Shown here: piece after piece, positions 37,227 to 45,119 of the stretch
Layout: each line of letters begins with the position of its first letter
Position numbering within the stretch: position 1 is the stretch's first letter
Assembly (NCBI GenBank): GCA_964528055.1
Contig: CAZGQM010000001.1
Location: forward strand, 310,001-374,000
DNA length: 64,000 nucleotides
Source of the DNA: Geoanaerobacter sp964528055
Lineage (GTDB): Bacteria > Desulfobacterota > Desulfuromonadia > Geobacterales > DSM-12255
Direction of reading: 5' to 3'
Position numbers and translations under genes: made by a program
The notes under the pieces: model-generated
What the model was told of the DNA's origin: nothing
What the model saw: only the letters and a program-made list of their open reading frames with translations
The model's database searches: none

Positions 37227-38525
37227 ATGGCTAACGTACCAGATAGAAGCCTGCATGACATGGTCACAGCTATAGGGAAACTCGGTGTACACGACCATCT
37301 CTGTCTGATCTATGAGACACAGGAAGAGCAGTTCTCCGCTGTGATACCCTATGTGAAAATCGGCCTGGAACGCGGAGAAAAGTGCCTGTATGTCGTTGAC
37401 GACAATACGGCTGCCATGGTCATCGATGGATTGAAGTCAGCTGGGGTAGAGGTCGAGACCGCGGTAGAATCCGGGCAACTGGCTATTGTGAGTACACAGA
37501 ACTCATACCTCAAACAGGGATACTTTGACCCGGACTGGATGATTGGTTTTCTTACTCGCGTCGCTAAAGAGGCAAAGGCCGCCGGTTTTCCCGCGTTACG
37601 GGTCACCGGTGAGATGACCTGGGTACTGAGCGGAGATCCAGGCACGGAACGTCTGATGGAATATGAGGCAAAGCTGAACTATTTCTTCCCTGAAAACGAC
37701 GCTCTCGCCATATGTCAGTATAACCGCAATCGTTTCCCACCGGAAATCATTAAAAACGTCATTTCCACACATCCTCTCGTAATTTGTGGGGGTATGGTCT
37801 GCAGTAATTTCTATTACGTCCCCCCTGACGATTTTCTCGGTGAGGCACAGCCTGCCAGAGAGATAGAGAGGCTTTTGTCCAATATTATACAGAGGGCAAA
37901 GGTAGAGGAGGAGCTACGATGGCATCGGGAGCGCCTTTCGGAGCTGGTCAAGGAGCGGACAATAGAACTGACACAGATGAACGAACGGTTCTCAGTGGCC
38001 ACCCGTGCTGCCCAAGTGGGGGTTTGGGACTGGAACATCCCGAAAAACGAGCTGGTCTGGGACGACTCGATGTACCGCTTATACGGCCTCCAGATGGGAG
38101 ACTTCGGCGGCGCTTACGATGCCTGGGCAGGAACCATCCATCCGCAGGACAAGGCGCAGACGGAAGGGGAGATTCAGGCCGCCCTGCGCGGTGAGCGTGA
38201 GTATGCGCCCGAATTCCGCATCGTCCGGCCGGATGGCACTATCCGCTGCATCAAAGCGGATTCGCAGACATTCCGGGATGATGATGGCAAGCCCGTGCGC
38301 ATGATCGGCACCAATATTGACATCACCGAGCTCAAGCATGCGGAGGAGGCGCTTACTCAACTCAATGAAGAGCTAGAGCATAGGGTCAGTGAGAGGACAA
38401 GAGAGCTCGAACAAAGAAATCGTGAGCTTGAGCAGATGAACAGGGCTTTTGTGGGTAGGGAGCTGAAAATGGTGGAGCTGAAGGAGCGGATCAGGGAAAT
38501 GGAAGGGGTGAAGCCAGACATGTAG
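37227..38525 (+). CDS. MEDS-PAS sensor protein with shared C-terminal tail
   Basis: 432 residues. The N-terminal ~200 match the MEDS domain (methanogen/methylotroph DcmR sensory domain): HDHLCLIYETQEEQFSAVIPY, GLERGEKCLYVVDDN, LRVTGEMTWVLSG and ICQYNRNRFPPEII. MEDS was described in the dichloromethane regulator DcmR and in methanogen sensors (family knowledge). A coiled coil, one PAS/PAC (about 250-375) and the tail NRAFVGRELKMVELKERI follow. There is no output domain. Placement just before corrinoid and UroD-family genes agrees with a role in sensing one-carbon compounds (inference). Confidence 0.82.
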   Translation: MANVPDRSLHDMVTAIGKLGVHDHLCLIYETQEEQFSAVIPYVKIGLERGEKCLYVVDDNTAAMVIDGLKSAGVEVETAVESGQLAIVSTQNSYLKQGYFDPDWMIGFLTRVAKEAKAAGFPALRVTGEMTWVLSGDPGTERLMEYEAKLNYFFPENDALAICQYNRNRFPPEIIKNVISTHPLVICGGMVCSNFYYVPPDDFLGEAQPAREIERLLSNIIQRAKVEEELRWHRERLSELVKERTIELTQMNERFSVATRAAQVGVWDWNIPKNELVWDDSMYRLYGLQMGDFGGAYDAWAGTIHPQDKAQTEGEIQAALRGEREYAPEFRIVRPDGTIRCIKADSQTFRDDDGKPVRMIGTNIDITELKHAEEALTQLNEELEHRVSERTRELEQRNRELEQMNRAFVGRELKMVELKERIREMEGVKPDM

Positions 38526-38582
38526 AGCCATTGAACGGCAGCGGGAGATATCATCCTATGAACCCGGGCAGTAGGAGGTCGG

Positions 38583-39248
38583 ATGCTACAAAAGGTCATG
38601 ATGCAGTATAACGAAGCCATTATGGATACCGATCGGGAGAGGGCGCTGCTTGTAGTGCGCCATGCCCTTGGCCTGGGGGTTTCACCGGAAGAGGTAGTGT
38701 TCGAGATCGTCGTGCCCGCGATTGAACTGATGATGAAGTCGATCAGCGAAAACCAGGGGGTCAGTCTTGCCCAGCACTTCATGGGCGCCCAGATCGCATC
38801 GGAGGTTGTAGACGAACTGGTGCCCCGCTTTCAAAAAGAACCCGAAATAGTAGGACGCATAGTTATCGGTACCGCCCAGGGGGATTTCCACGGACTCGGT
38901 AAACGGATCGTTGGAGGCTGTCTGAAGGCGATGATGGTAGGGGTAATCGACCTCGGTCTCAACGTAGCTCCGGAGCGGTTCGTTGACGAGGCCATTGCCC
39001 ATGATGCCGAGGTGATCGGCATTTCAGCCATGATGGTCCACACTGCCAGGGGAGAAAACGGCTGCCGCAAGGTGAGGGAGATCCTCTGCAAAAAAGGACT
39101 TGAGGCCCGGATCAAGATAGCTGTGGGGGGCGCACCCTATCGCTTCGACCCGGAACTGTACCTGACTGTGGGTGCCGATGCCTGGGCCGAGAACGGTATT
39201 ACGGCAGGCAGGGTGATCACCGATCTCATCCGGGAGGTGCGCAAATGA
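38583..39248 (+). CDS. Corrinoid (B12)-binding methyltransferase protein, MtbC-like
   Basis: 221 residues, the usual size. The N-terminal ~85 form the helical cap domain and the rest the Rossmann cobalamin domain. The lower-ligand motif DxHxxG is intact in GTAQGDFHGLGKRIV, followed by IGISAMM and VGGAPYRF at the expected positions. Such proteins carry methyl-cobalamin between a substrate methyltransferase and an MtaA/MtbA-type enzyme (established). AGGAGG precedes the ATG. The next gene, a UroD/MtaA-family protein, overlaps by four bases (ATGA). No substrate-specific MtxB-type gene lies in the window. Confidence 0.88.
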   Translation: MLQKVMMQYNEAIMDTDRERALLVVRHALGLGVSPEEVVFEIVVPAIELMMKSISENQGVSLAQHFMGAQIASEVVDELVPRFQKEPEIVGRIVIGTAQGDFHGLGKRIVGGCLKAMMVGVIDLGLNVAPERFVDEAIAHDAEVIGISAMMVHTARGENGCRKVREILCKKGLEARIKIAVGGAPYRFDPELYLTVGADAWAENGITAGRVITDLIREVRK

Positions 39249-40282
39249 TGACAGGGATGGATCGACTCTTAGCCGCAATCAATGGCACTCCGGCCGATCG
39301 GATCCCGGTCTTTTGCAACCTGCTGGATCAGGGGGCGAAGGAACTGGGGCTCTCCATTGAGGAGTATTACAAAAGCGGCGAGCATGTTGCCGAGGCGCAG
39401 CTTAGGATGAGGGAGAAATACGGCTACGACTGCCTCTGGAGCCTTTTTTACGTGGGCAAGGAGGCTGAGCTTCTGGGGTGCCGCAAGATCATCTATGCCA
39501 AGGACGGCCCTCCCAACGTGGGCGAAATGGTCATCAAGAAATACGACGATATTTACGGTCTCCAGGTCCCTGACGACATCACTTCCCATCCTGCCTTTGC
39601 GGAGGAGCTAAAGTGTCTGCGGATGCTCAAGGCGGAGGCAGGGGGGAAATATCCGATCTGTGCCTATCTGACCGCCTCCATGACCCTGCCGGCTATCCTT
39701 ATGGGGATCGAAAAATGGCTGCAGATGCTCATGACGGGTCCGTTTGATCTGCGCGACGAACTGCTGGCCAAATGCTCGGATTTTTTTCAAAAACAGGTTG
39801 CCGCCTACCGCGCTGCCGGCGCCGATGTCCTGGTCTATTCCAACCCCTTCGGTTCCACCGACTTCATCCCGCGGAGGTTCTTCAACGAGCTGTCGCTCCC
39901 CTGGATGGAACGGGATCTCAAGCCGGGCGGAACAGGCGGAATCGTCTATTATTGCGGGAGCGCCCGTTTCAACGATGTAATCGAAGCGGTCATAGACCGT
40001 TTGGGGATCGGGGTCTTCTATTTAAGCCCCATGGACGACATCTCCGAAGGGAAACGGCTCGTTGCCGGTCGGGGGTTGACCTGCGGGGTGATCAACGACA
40101 TCATGCTTATCGACTGGACAAGGGATCAGGTCAGGGCGGAGGTCAGGCGGATCATCGAGGCAGGCAAGCCGGGGGGTAAGTTCCTCTTCGGGACGCTGGT
40201 CATGCCCTACGGCATCCCCGAGGAAAATATCAGGGCAATGCTCGATGCGGCGTATGAATTCGGCAGGGGTGATACCCCATGA
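39245..40282 (+). CDS. UroD/MtaA-family protein with altered zinc site
   Basis: 345 residues with the uroporphyrinogen decarboxylase-like TIM-barrel pattern: an N-terminal RIPVFCNLLDQGAKELGLS, LVYSNPFGSTDFIPRRFF in the middle and GIPEENIRAMLDAA at the end. In MtaA/MtbA methylcobamide:CoM methyltransferases zinc is held by His-x-Cys and a distant Cys. Here the first site reads VYYCGSA (Tyr for His) and the second MPYGIPEE (Tyr where Cys is usual), so only one ligand seems to remain. Either the chemistry differs or the protein is a non-catalytic partner (inference). It overlaps both the corrinoid protein gene and the DUF1638 gene by four bases. Confidence 0.82.
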   Translation: MMTGMDRLLAAINGTPADRIPVFCNLLDQGAKELGLSIEEYYKSGEHVAEAQLRMREKYGYDCLWSLFYVGKEAELLGCRKIIYAKDGPPNVGEMVIKKYDDIYGLQVPDDITSHPAFAEELKCLRMLKAEAGGKYPICAYLTASMTLPAILMGIEKWLQMLMTGPFDLRDELLAKCSDFFQKQVAAYRAAGADVLVYSNPFGSTDFIPRRFFNELSLPWMERDLKPGGTGGIVYYCGSARFNDVIEAVIDRLGIGVFYLSPMDDISEGKRLVAGRGLTCGVINDIMLIDWTRDQVRAEVRRIIEAGKPGGKFLFGTLVMPYGIPEENIRAMLDAAYEFGRGDTP

Positions 40283-40884
40283 CGATTCCTGCTCAAAAAC
40301 CCCTGCTCCTCCTGGGCTGCGGCATTCTGCAGAAGGAGATACGTTTTCTGGTCGACAAAAACGGCTGGCGGCTTGAAGTTCACTTTCTCGATTCGGCCCT
40401 GCACATAGACTTTGACAAACTCCTCCTAGCGCTGACTTCGGCGCTCAATCAGCATGAGGAGCGCGAGGTCATCGTTTTCTATGGCGCCTGCCACCCGCTG
40501 ATGGAGACGATCCTCGATACTTCCAAAACATTTCGAACCGTGGGACAGAACTGTGTGGAGATGCTGTTGGGTCCGGAGCGATTCACCTATGAACTGGAAC
40601 AGGGTGCATTCTTTCTCCTTGAGGAGTGGGCGAGGCGCTGGGAGCGGATCGTGACCGCAACCTTCGGCACAAACCGGGAGATCATACGGGAGATATTTCA
40701 GGGGGACAGAAGCTCTCTGCTCTGCGTCAAGACCCCCTGCTCCGGCGATTTCAGTGCCGAGGCCGAGGAGGCGGGGAGGTTGGTGGGACTTCCGCTCCGC
40801 TGGATGGAGGTCTCCCTGGAGCATCTGGAAAAGGTGCTGCAGGAGGCGATAGACAGAAAACAAAGTGAGTTGCGGCATGTCTGA
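40279..40884 (+). CDS. DUF1638 family protein
   Basis: 201 residues matching my memory of DUF1638: LLLLGCGILQKEIRFLV at the N-terminus, VIVFYGACHPLME in the middle and a C-terminal segment with CVKTPCSGDF. Cysteines at GCGI, GACH and TPCSG could bind metal or a corrinoid-linked ligand, but no activity is established. DUF1638 proteins occur near corrinoid methyltransferase genes in methanogens and anaerobes (recalled association). It overlaps the UroD-family gene (ATGA) and the histidine kinase gene, so the corrinoid trio and the kinase form one translation-coupled block. Confidence 0.75.
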   Translation: MTIPAQKPLLLLGCGILQKEIRFLVDKNGWRLEVHFLDSALHIDFDKLLLALTSALNQHEEREVIVFYGACHPLMETILDTSKTFRTVGQNCVEMLLGPERFTYELEQGAFFLLEEWARRWERIVTATFGTNREIIREIFQGDRSSLLCVKTPCSGDFSAEAEEAGRLVGLPLRWMEVSLEHLEKVLQEAIDRKQSELRHV

Positions 40885-43273
40885 AATGACAACCATACCG
40901 GTTGACGAGCTGGCAAGACTGAATGAACGCGCCAAGAAACTGGCACAGGAGAAGTCGTATCTCCAGCTGGTCATCCGGCTGATGAACCGGGTGAGCAGTG
41001 CCTCAGGTCTGGAAGATACGGTTGACTGCATGATGCGCAATATCCTTGATGTCGTGGGGGGGGAGAATATTATCCTCTACTACTGGATCGATGGTCAGAT
41101 CTTTTCAGCAGATGTCTTCGGCAGGAAGATGCGGCTCGACGTCATCGACGACGAACTTGTGCAAAAAGTGCTGGCATTCCAAGAGCCCATCGAGGTGGAG
41201 CACGATTTCAGCGATACATTGATGATGACTACGGAGTTCTCCAATGCCTACACCTGGGTCTATCCGCTCCTGGTGGGCACCGAGCTCATCGGTATACTTA
41301 AAATGGAGAGCCTCTCAATCGGCATGCACGAGTTGTATGATCAACTGCCGACTTTCTACAATTACGCCGCCCTGGTACTGAAAAACGAGATCCTTGGCCA
41401 CACCAGACTCAAGCAGGCCAATGACCGATTGACCGAGACGAACAAGAAGCTTGAGATGGAGGTGGAGGAGCGAACTCAGGTCGAGGAGCAACTCAGGGCG
41501 GCCAGGGACGAACTGGAGTCCCGGGTTGCTGAGCGGACCGCCGCATTGAATCTCCTCAACGAGCAACTGCATAACGAACTCGCTGAAAGGATACGTGCCG
41601 AGAGTGCATTGCGTGATTCCACAGAGGAGATCCACGACCTGTATAACCGTGCGCCTTGCGGCTACCACTCCCTTGATGCTGACGGCCTGATCGTTCGGAT
41701 AAACGATACCGAACTTAAATGGTTCGGATACAGTCGGGAGGAGCTGCTCGGCAAAAAGAAGTTCAGCGATCTGGTGACTGGCCGGAGCCTGAAGATCTTT
41801 CAAGACAACTTCCCCATTTTCAAGGAACAGGGATGGGTCAAGGATATTGAGTTCGAGATTATCCGCAGGGATGGGTCGATTCTGCCCGTTCTCCTCAGCG
41901 CCACTGCACTGTACGATAATGCCGGCGCTTTCTTGATGAGCCGCTCAACCATCTACGACATGTCCGAATACAAAAAGGTCCAAGAGACGGAACATCTGCT
42001 GAGTTCTATTGTACAGTCCTCAGACGATGCCATCATAGGCAAGGACCTGAATGAGATTATTCTCTCCTGGAACAAGGGGGCAGAGCGGATCTACGGCTAC
42101 TCTGCCGAGGAAACCATCGGTCAATCGGTAGCGATGCTGGTTCCGCCTGAGCGCTTGGATGAACTGTCGAAAATCATGGCGGCAATAAAGCTCGGAGAGA
42201 GGATCGACCACAGCACCACCCAGAGAGTGAGAAAAGATGGTCAAAAGATATTCGTATCGCTCACCGTATCTCCGATCAAGGACGCAGCCGGCAATATCGT
42301 GGCAGCCTCGGCCATAGCCCGCGACATAACCGATCAGATACGAGTCGAAGAGGAGAACCGAAAACTCAATGCAGAGCTTGAGCAGAGGGTGGAGGCAAGA
42401 ACGGTCGACCTGGAAGAGAAGAGGGGCGAGCTGCTTCAAAGTCAGAAGGCTCTTATGAACATCGTGGAAGACTTAAACGAAAAGAGCACGGAACTGGAAA
42501 ATGCCAACTCAAAACTACGTGAGCTGGACCGGCTCAAGTCGATGTTCATCGCCTCCATGAGCCATGAACTGCGAACCCCTCTCAACTCCATTATCGGTTT
42601 CTCAAGCATCCTTCACAATGAATGGCTGGGCCAGGTCAATGCAGAGCAGAAGGAGAACCTGGCTACCATCCAGCGTTCGGGGAAGCACCTTCTCAGCCTG
42701 ATAAACGATGTAATCGACGTCTCAAAGATCGAAGCTGGCAAGATAGACTCCCAATTGGAGGAGTTCGATCTGCACGATCTGTTGACGGAAGCGGTCAACT
42801 TCCTTGAAAAGGATATCAGTGAGAAGTCGCTGGAACTTCACCTGCAACCGCATCACCTTCTGCTCAACACCGACAGGCGCAGGCTTCTGCAATGTATCGT
42901 GAATCTTCTGAGCAATGCGGTAAAATTTTCGGAACAGGGGAGTGTCTCCATATCGTCGTTCTCTGGAAATGAGGAAACCGGGGAGGGGGGTGACATCCCT
43001 CCCGGGTATGTCAGTATTTCGGTCAGCGATACCGGAATAGGGATCTCGGATGAAGATATTCCCCGTCTCTTCCAGCCCTTCATCAGGCTGGTGTCGCCAC
43101 TAAAGACAGTTGTGCCGGGAACCGGACTCGGTCTTTATCTAACTCGCAAGCTAGTTCAGGAAATTCTGAAAGGTGATATACTCTGCACAAGCAGGATTGG
43201 CGAAGGTAGCACCTTTACCATACGCATACCGGAGAGTCTCAATGAAAAAGGTACTGGTCATCGAGGACAATAA
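40877..43273 (+). CDS. GAF-PAS-PAS sensor histidine kinase
   Basis: About 798 residues. A GAF-like domain (about 25-180) and a coiled coil are followed by two PAS domains (about 250-360 and 375-490; second PAC ASAIARDITDQ), another coiled coil and a full kinase: HisKA with the phospho-histidine in SMSHELRTPLNSIIGF (about 560) and a HATPase with N-box NLLSNAVKF, G1 VSDTGIGIS and G2 GTGLGLYL. It is soluble, with no transmembrane helix. ATG 40877 overlaps the DUF1638 gene by eight bases; no strong ribosome site is seen. It can phosphorylate the lone receiver encoded next, whose gene starts inside its 3' end. Confidence 0.88.
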   Translation: MSEMTTIPVDELARLNERAKKLAQEKSYLQLVIRLMNRVSSASGLEDTVDCMMRNILDVVGGENIILYYWIDGQIFSADVFGRKMRLDVIDDELVQKVLAFQEPIEVEHDFSDTLMMTTEFSNAYTWVYPLLVGTELIGILKMESLSIGMHELYDQLPTFYNYAALVLKNEILGHTRLKQANDRLTETNKKLEMEVEERTQVEEQLRAARDELESRVAERTAALNLLNEQLHNELAERIRAESALRDSTEEIHDLYNRAPCGYHSLDADGLIVRINDTELKWFGYSREELLGKKKFSDLVTGRSLKIFQDNFPIFKEQGWVKDIEFEIIRRDGSILPVLLSATALYDNAGAFLMSRSTIYDMSEYKKVQETEHLLSSIVQSSDDAIIGKDLNEIILSWNKGAERIYGYSAEETIGQSVAMLVPPERLDELSKIMAAIKLGERIDHSTTQRVRKDGQKIFVSLTVSPIKDAAGNIVAASAIARDITDQIRVEEENRKLNAELEQRVEARTVDLEEKRGELLQSQKALMNIVEDLNEKSTELENANSKLRELDRLKSMFIASMSHELRTPLNSIIGFSSILHNEWLGQVNAEQKENLATIQRSGKHLLSLINDVIDVSKIEAGKIDSQLEEFDLHDLLTEAVNFLEKDISEKSLELHLQPHHLLLNTDRRRLLQCIVNLLSNAVKFSEQGSVSISSFSGNEETGEGGDIPPGYVSISVSDTGIGISDEDIPRLFQPFIRLVSPLKTVVPGTGLGLYLTRKLVQEILKGDILCTSRIGEGSTFTIRIPESLNEKGTGHRGQ

Positions 43274-43610
43274 GGATAATCTGAGGCTGATCACCTATTC
43301 TCTGAAGCGGCACGGATACGAGGTCATAGAAGCGGAGAACGGTGAAGTGGGGGTGGCGCTCGCCATTAGCGAGCATCCCTTATTCATTCTGATGGACATC
43401 AACCTGCCGGATTTCGACGGATTCGAGGCTACCCGGAGAATCCGGCAGTCAGCGGCGAACGGCGATATCCCTATCATCGCCATCACCTCCTATGCCATGT
43501 CCGGAGACATGGACCGTATTCTCGCCGCAGGATGCACCGGCTACTTTGAAAAACCGATCGACCCTTTGACGATTGTTGACAAGATCCATCTCCTTCTTGG
43601 GATAACCTGA
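43242..43610 (+). CDS. Single-domain response regulator
   Basis: 122 residues, a lone receiver (CheY-like). The acidic pair EDN, phospho-aspartate in ILMDINLPDFDG, Thr in AITSYA and Lys in FEKPIDP are all present. ATG 43242 follows GGAGAG by six bases and lies 32 bases inside the histidine kinase gene in another frame. Having no output domain, it should act by protein contact or pass phosphate on in a relay (inference). Confidence 0.9.
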   Translation: MKKVLVIEDNKDNLRLITYSLKRHGYEVIEAENGEVGVALAISEHPLFILMDINLPDFDGFEATRRIRQSAANGDIPIIAITSYAMSGDMDRILAAGCTGYFEKPIDPLTIVDKIHLLLGIT

Positions 43611-43658
43611 AACTTCTCCGACAACCACCGGCTCGACCGTCGCCGAAGCGAGGAAACA

Positions 43659-45095
43659 ATGAATGTCCTGATTGTAGATGACAACGCCAATGACCGTCGT
43701 CTCCTCCGCTATACCTTCGAGCACCACAACTGCAGGATATTCGAGGCGCAAAATGGTCGGGAAGCACTGGAAATGGCCATTTTACATCTGCCGGACATCA
43801 TAGTTTCCGATGCGCTGATGCCGGTCATGGACGGTTTTCAACTCCTGCGCGCCCTGAAAACCGAACCGGTGACCAGCAGGATTCCATTCGTTTTCTATTC
43901 AGCCTCCTATTCCGGTCGGCAGGAGATTGAGCTTGCTCTTGCCCTCGGAGCGGAGGTGTTTCTGCCCAAGCCCAAGGAGCCGGAAGAGCTCTGGGAGGTG
44001 ACCAGCCGGATACTTAACATGCGGGCAACCGAGCAAAAAATGTCTTCCCCGGCCTCAGGGGAGAGCGAAGAGCAGTTTCTCCGCGAGTACAGCCATATCG
44101 TGGCTGCAAAACTGGAAGAAAAGGTCGATGAACTGGAAAAGGCGCTGGCTGAGCGAGAACAGGCCGAAACCGAGGTTCGCAGGCTCAATTTCGAACTGGA
44201 GCAGAGGGTATGCGACAGGACCGCCGCACTGGAGCAGAAGAGTCGGGAGCTCGAAGAGAGCCGTCTGGCGCTGGTAAATCTGGTTGAAGAGCTCAACCAG
44301 AAGGCCGTGGAGCTGGAAGAGGCCAATAAATCCCTTTCGCTCGAGATCAACCAGCGGCAACAGGCCCAGGATGAAATCAGCGTGCTTAACGAAGACCTGC
44401 AGCGCCAGAAACAGGTCCTGGAGGCTACAAACAACGAGCTGGAGAGCTTCAGTTATTCGGTTTCCCATGATCTCAGGGCGCCGCTCAATCATATCTCCAG
44501 TTACATCAGCATTCTATCCGAGGAGTGTGGAACCGGGGTGAACAGCTCGGCCCGTCACTGCCTGGAACGAATAGAGTTCGCGAGCCGCAGGATGCACGAC
44601 CTGATTGATGCCCTACTCAAGCTCTCGCGCCTGAGCCGGGGCGAAATGCTTATCTCCACTCTGGATGCAAGCAAACTGGTAAGTGAGATCGCTGCTTCGC
44701 TTCAGCAGGCCGAACCCGACCGTCATGTTGATTTCACCATTGCCGACGGTGTTACAATCCAGGCGGATGAGCCTCTCATGCGTGCGGCACTGGAGAACCT
44801 CGTAGGCAATGCCTGGAAGTACACCCGGAAGATCGCAGAGGCCAGAATCGAGTTCGGTTCGTTCGTTGAGGGGGGAGAGACGATCTGTTTCGTGAAGGAC
44901 AACGGCGCCGGTTTCGATATTGCCAGTGCCGATCGGCTGTTCGGCGCCTTTCAGCGTCTCCATACGAAGGAGGAATTCGAAGGGAGCGGCATCGGTCTGG
45001 CAACTGTCCAGCGGATAATCAACCGACATGGAGGTAAGGTCTGGGCAGAGGGGAAGGTCGATGCCGGGGCAACCTTTTATTTCACCGTGGGGTAG
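43659..45095 (+). CDS. Receiver-histidine kinase hybrid
   Basis: 478 residues. An N-terminal receiver (about 1-125; IIVSDALMPVMDGFQ with the aspartate and FLPKPKEPEE with the lysine) is followed by a long coiled coil (about 145-265) and a kinase core: HisKA motif SVSHDLRAPLNHIS (about 275), N-box ENLVGNAWKY, G1 VKDNGAGFD and G2 GSGIGLATVQRII. The layout resembles phytochrome-like kinases that are controlled through an N-terminal receiver. It starts 48 bases after the lone receiver gene and ends the sensory array, facing the convergent threonine ammonia-lyase gene. Confidence 0.88.
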   Translation: MNVLIVDDNANDRRLLRYTFEHHNCRIFEAQNGREALEMAILHLPDIIVSDALMPVMDGFQLLRALKTEPVTSRIPFVFYSASYSGRQEIELALALGAEVFLPKPKEPEELWEVTSRILNMRATEQKMSSPASGESEEQFLREYSHIVAAKLEEKVDELEKALAEREQAETEVRRLNFELEQRVCDRTAALEQKSRELEESRLALVNLVEELNQKAVELEEANKSLSLEINQRQQAQDEISVLNEDLQRQKQVLEATNNELESFSYSVSHDLRAPLNHISSYISILSEECGTGVNSSARHCLERIEFASRRMHDLIDALLKLSRLSRGEMLISTLDASKLVSEIAASLQQAEPDRHVDFTIADGVTIQADEPLMRAALENLVGNAWKYTRKIAEARIEFGSFVEGGETICFVKDNGAGFDIASADRLFGAFQRLHTKEEFEGSGIGLATVQRIINRHGGKVWAEGKVDAGATFYFTVG

Positions 45096-45119
45096 AGTGG
45101 TTCCCTTCCGGCAACTACT

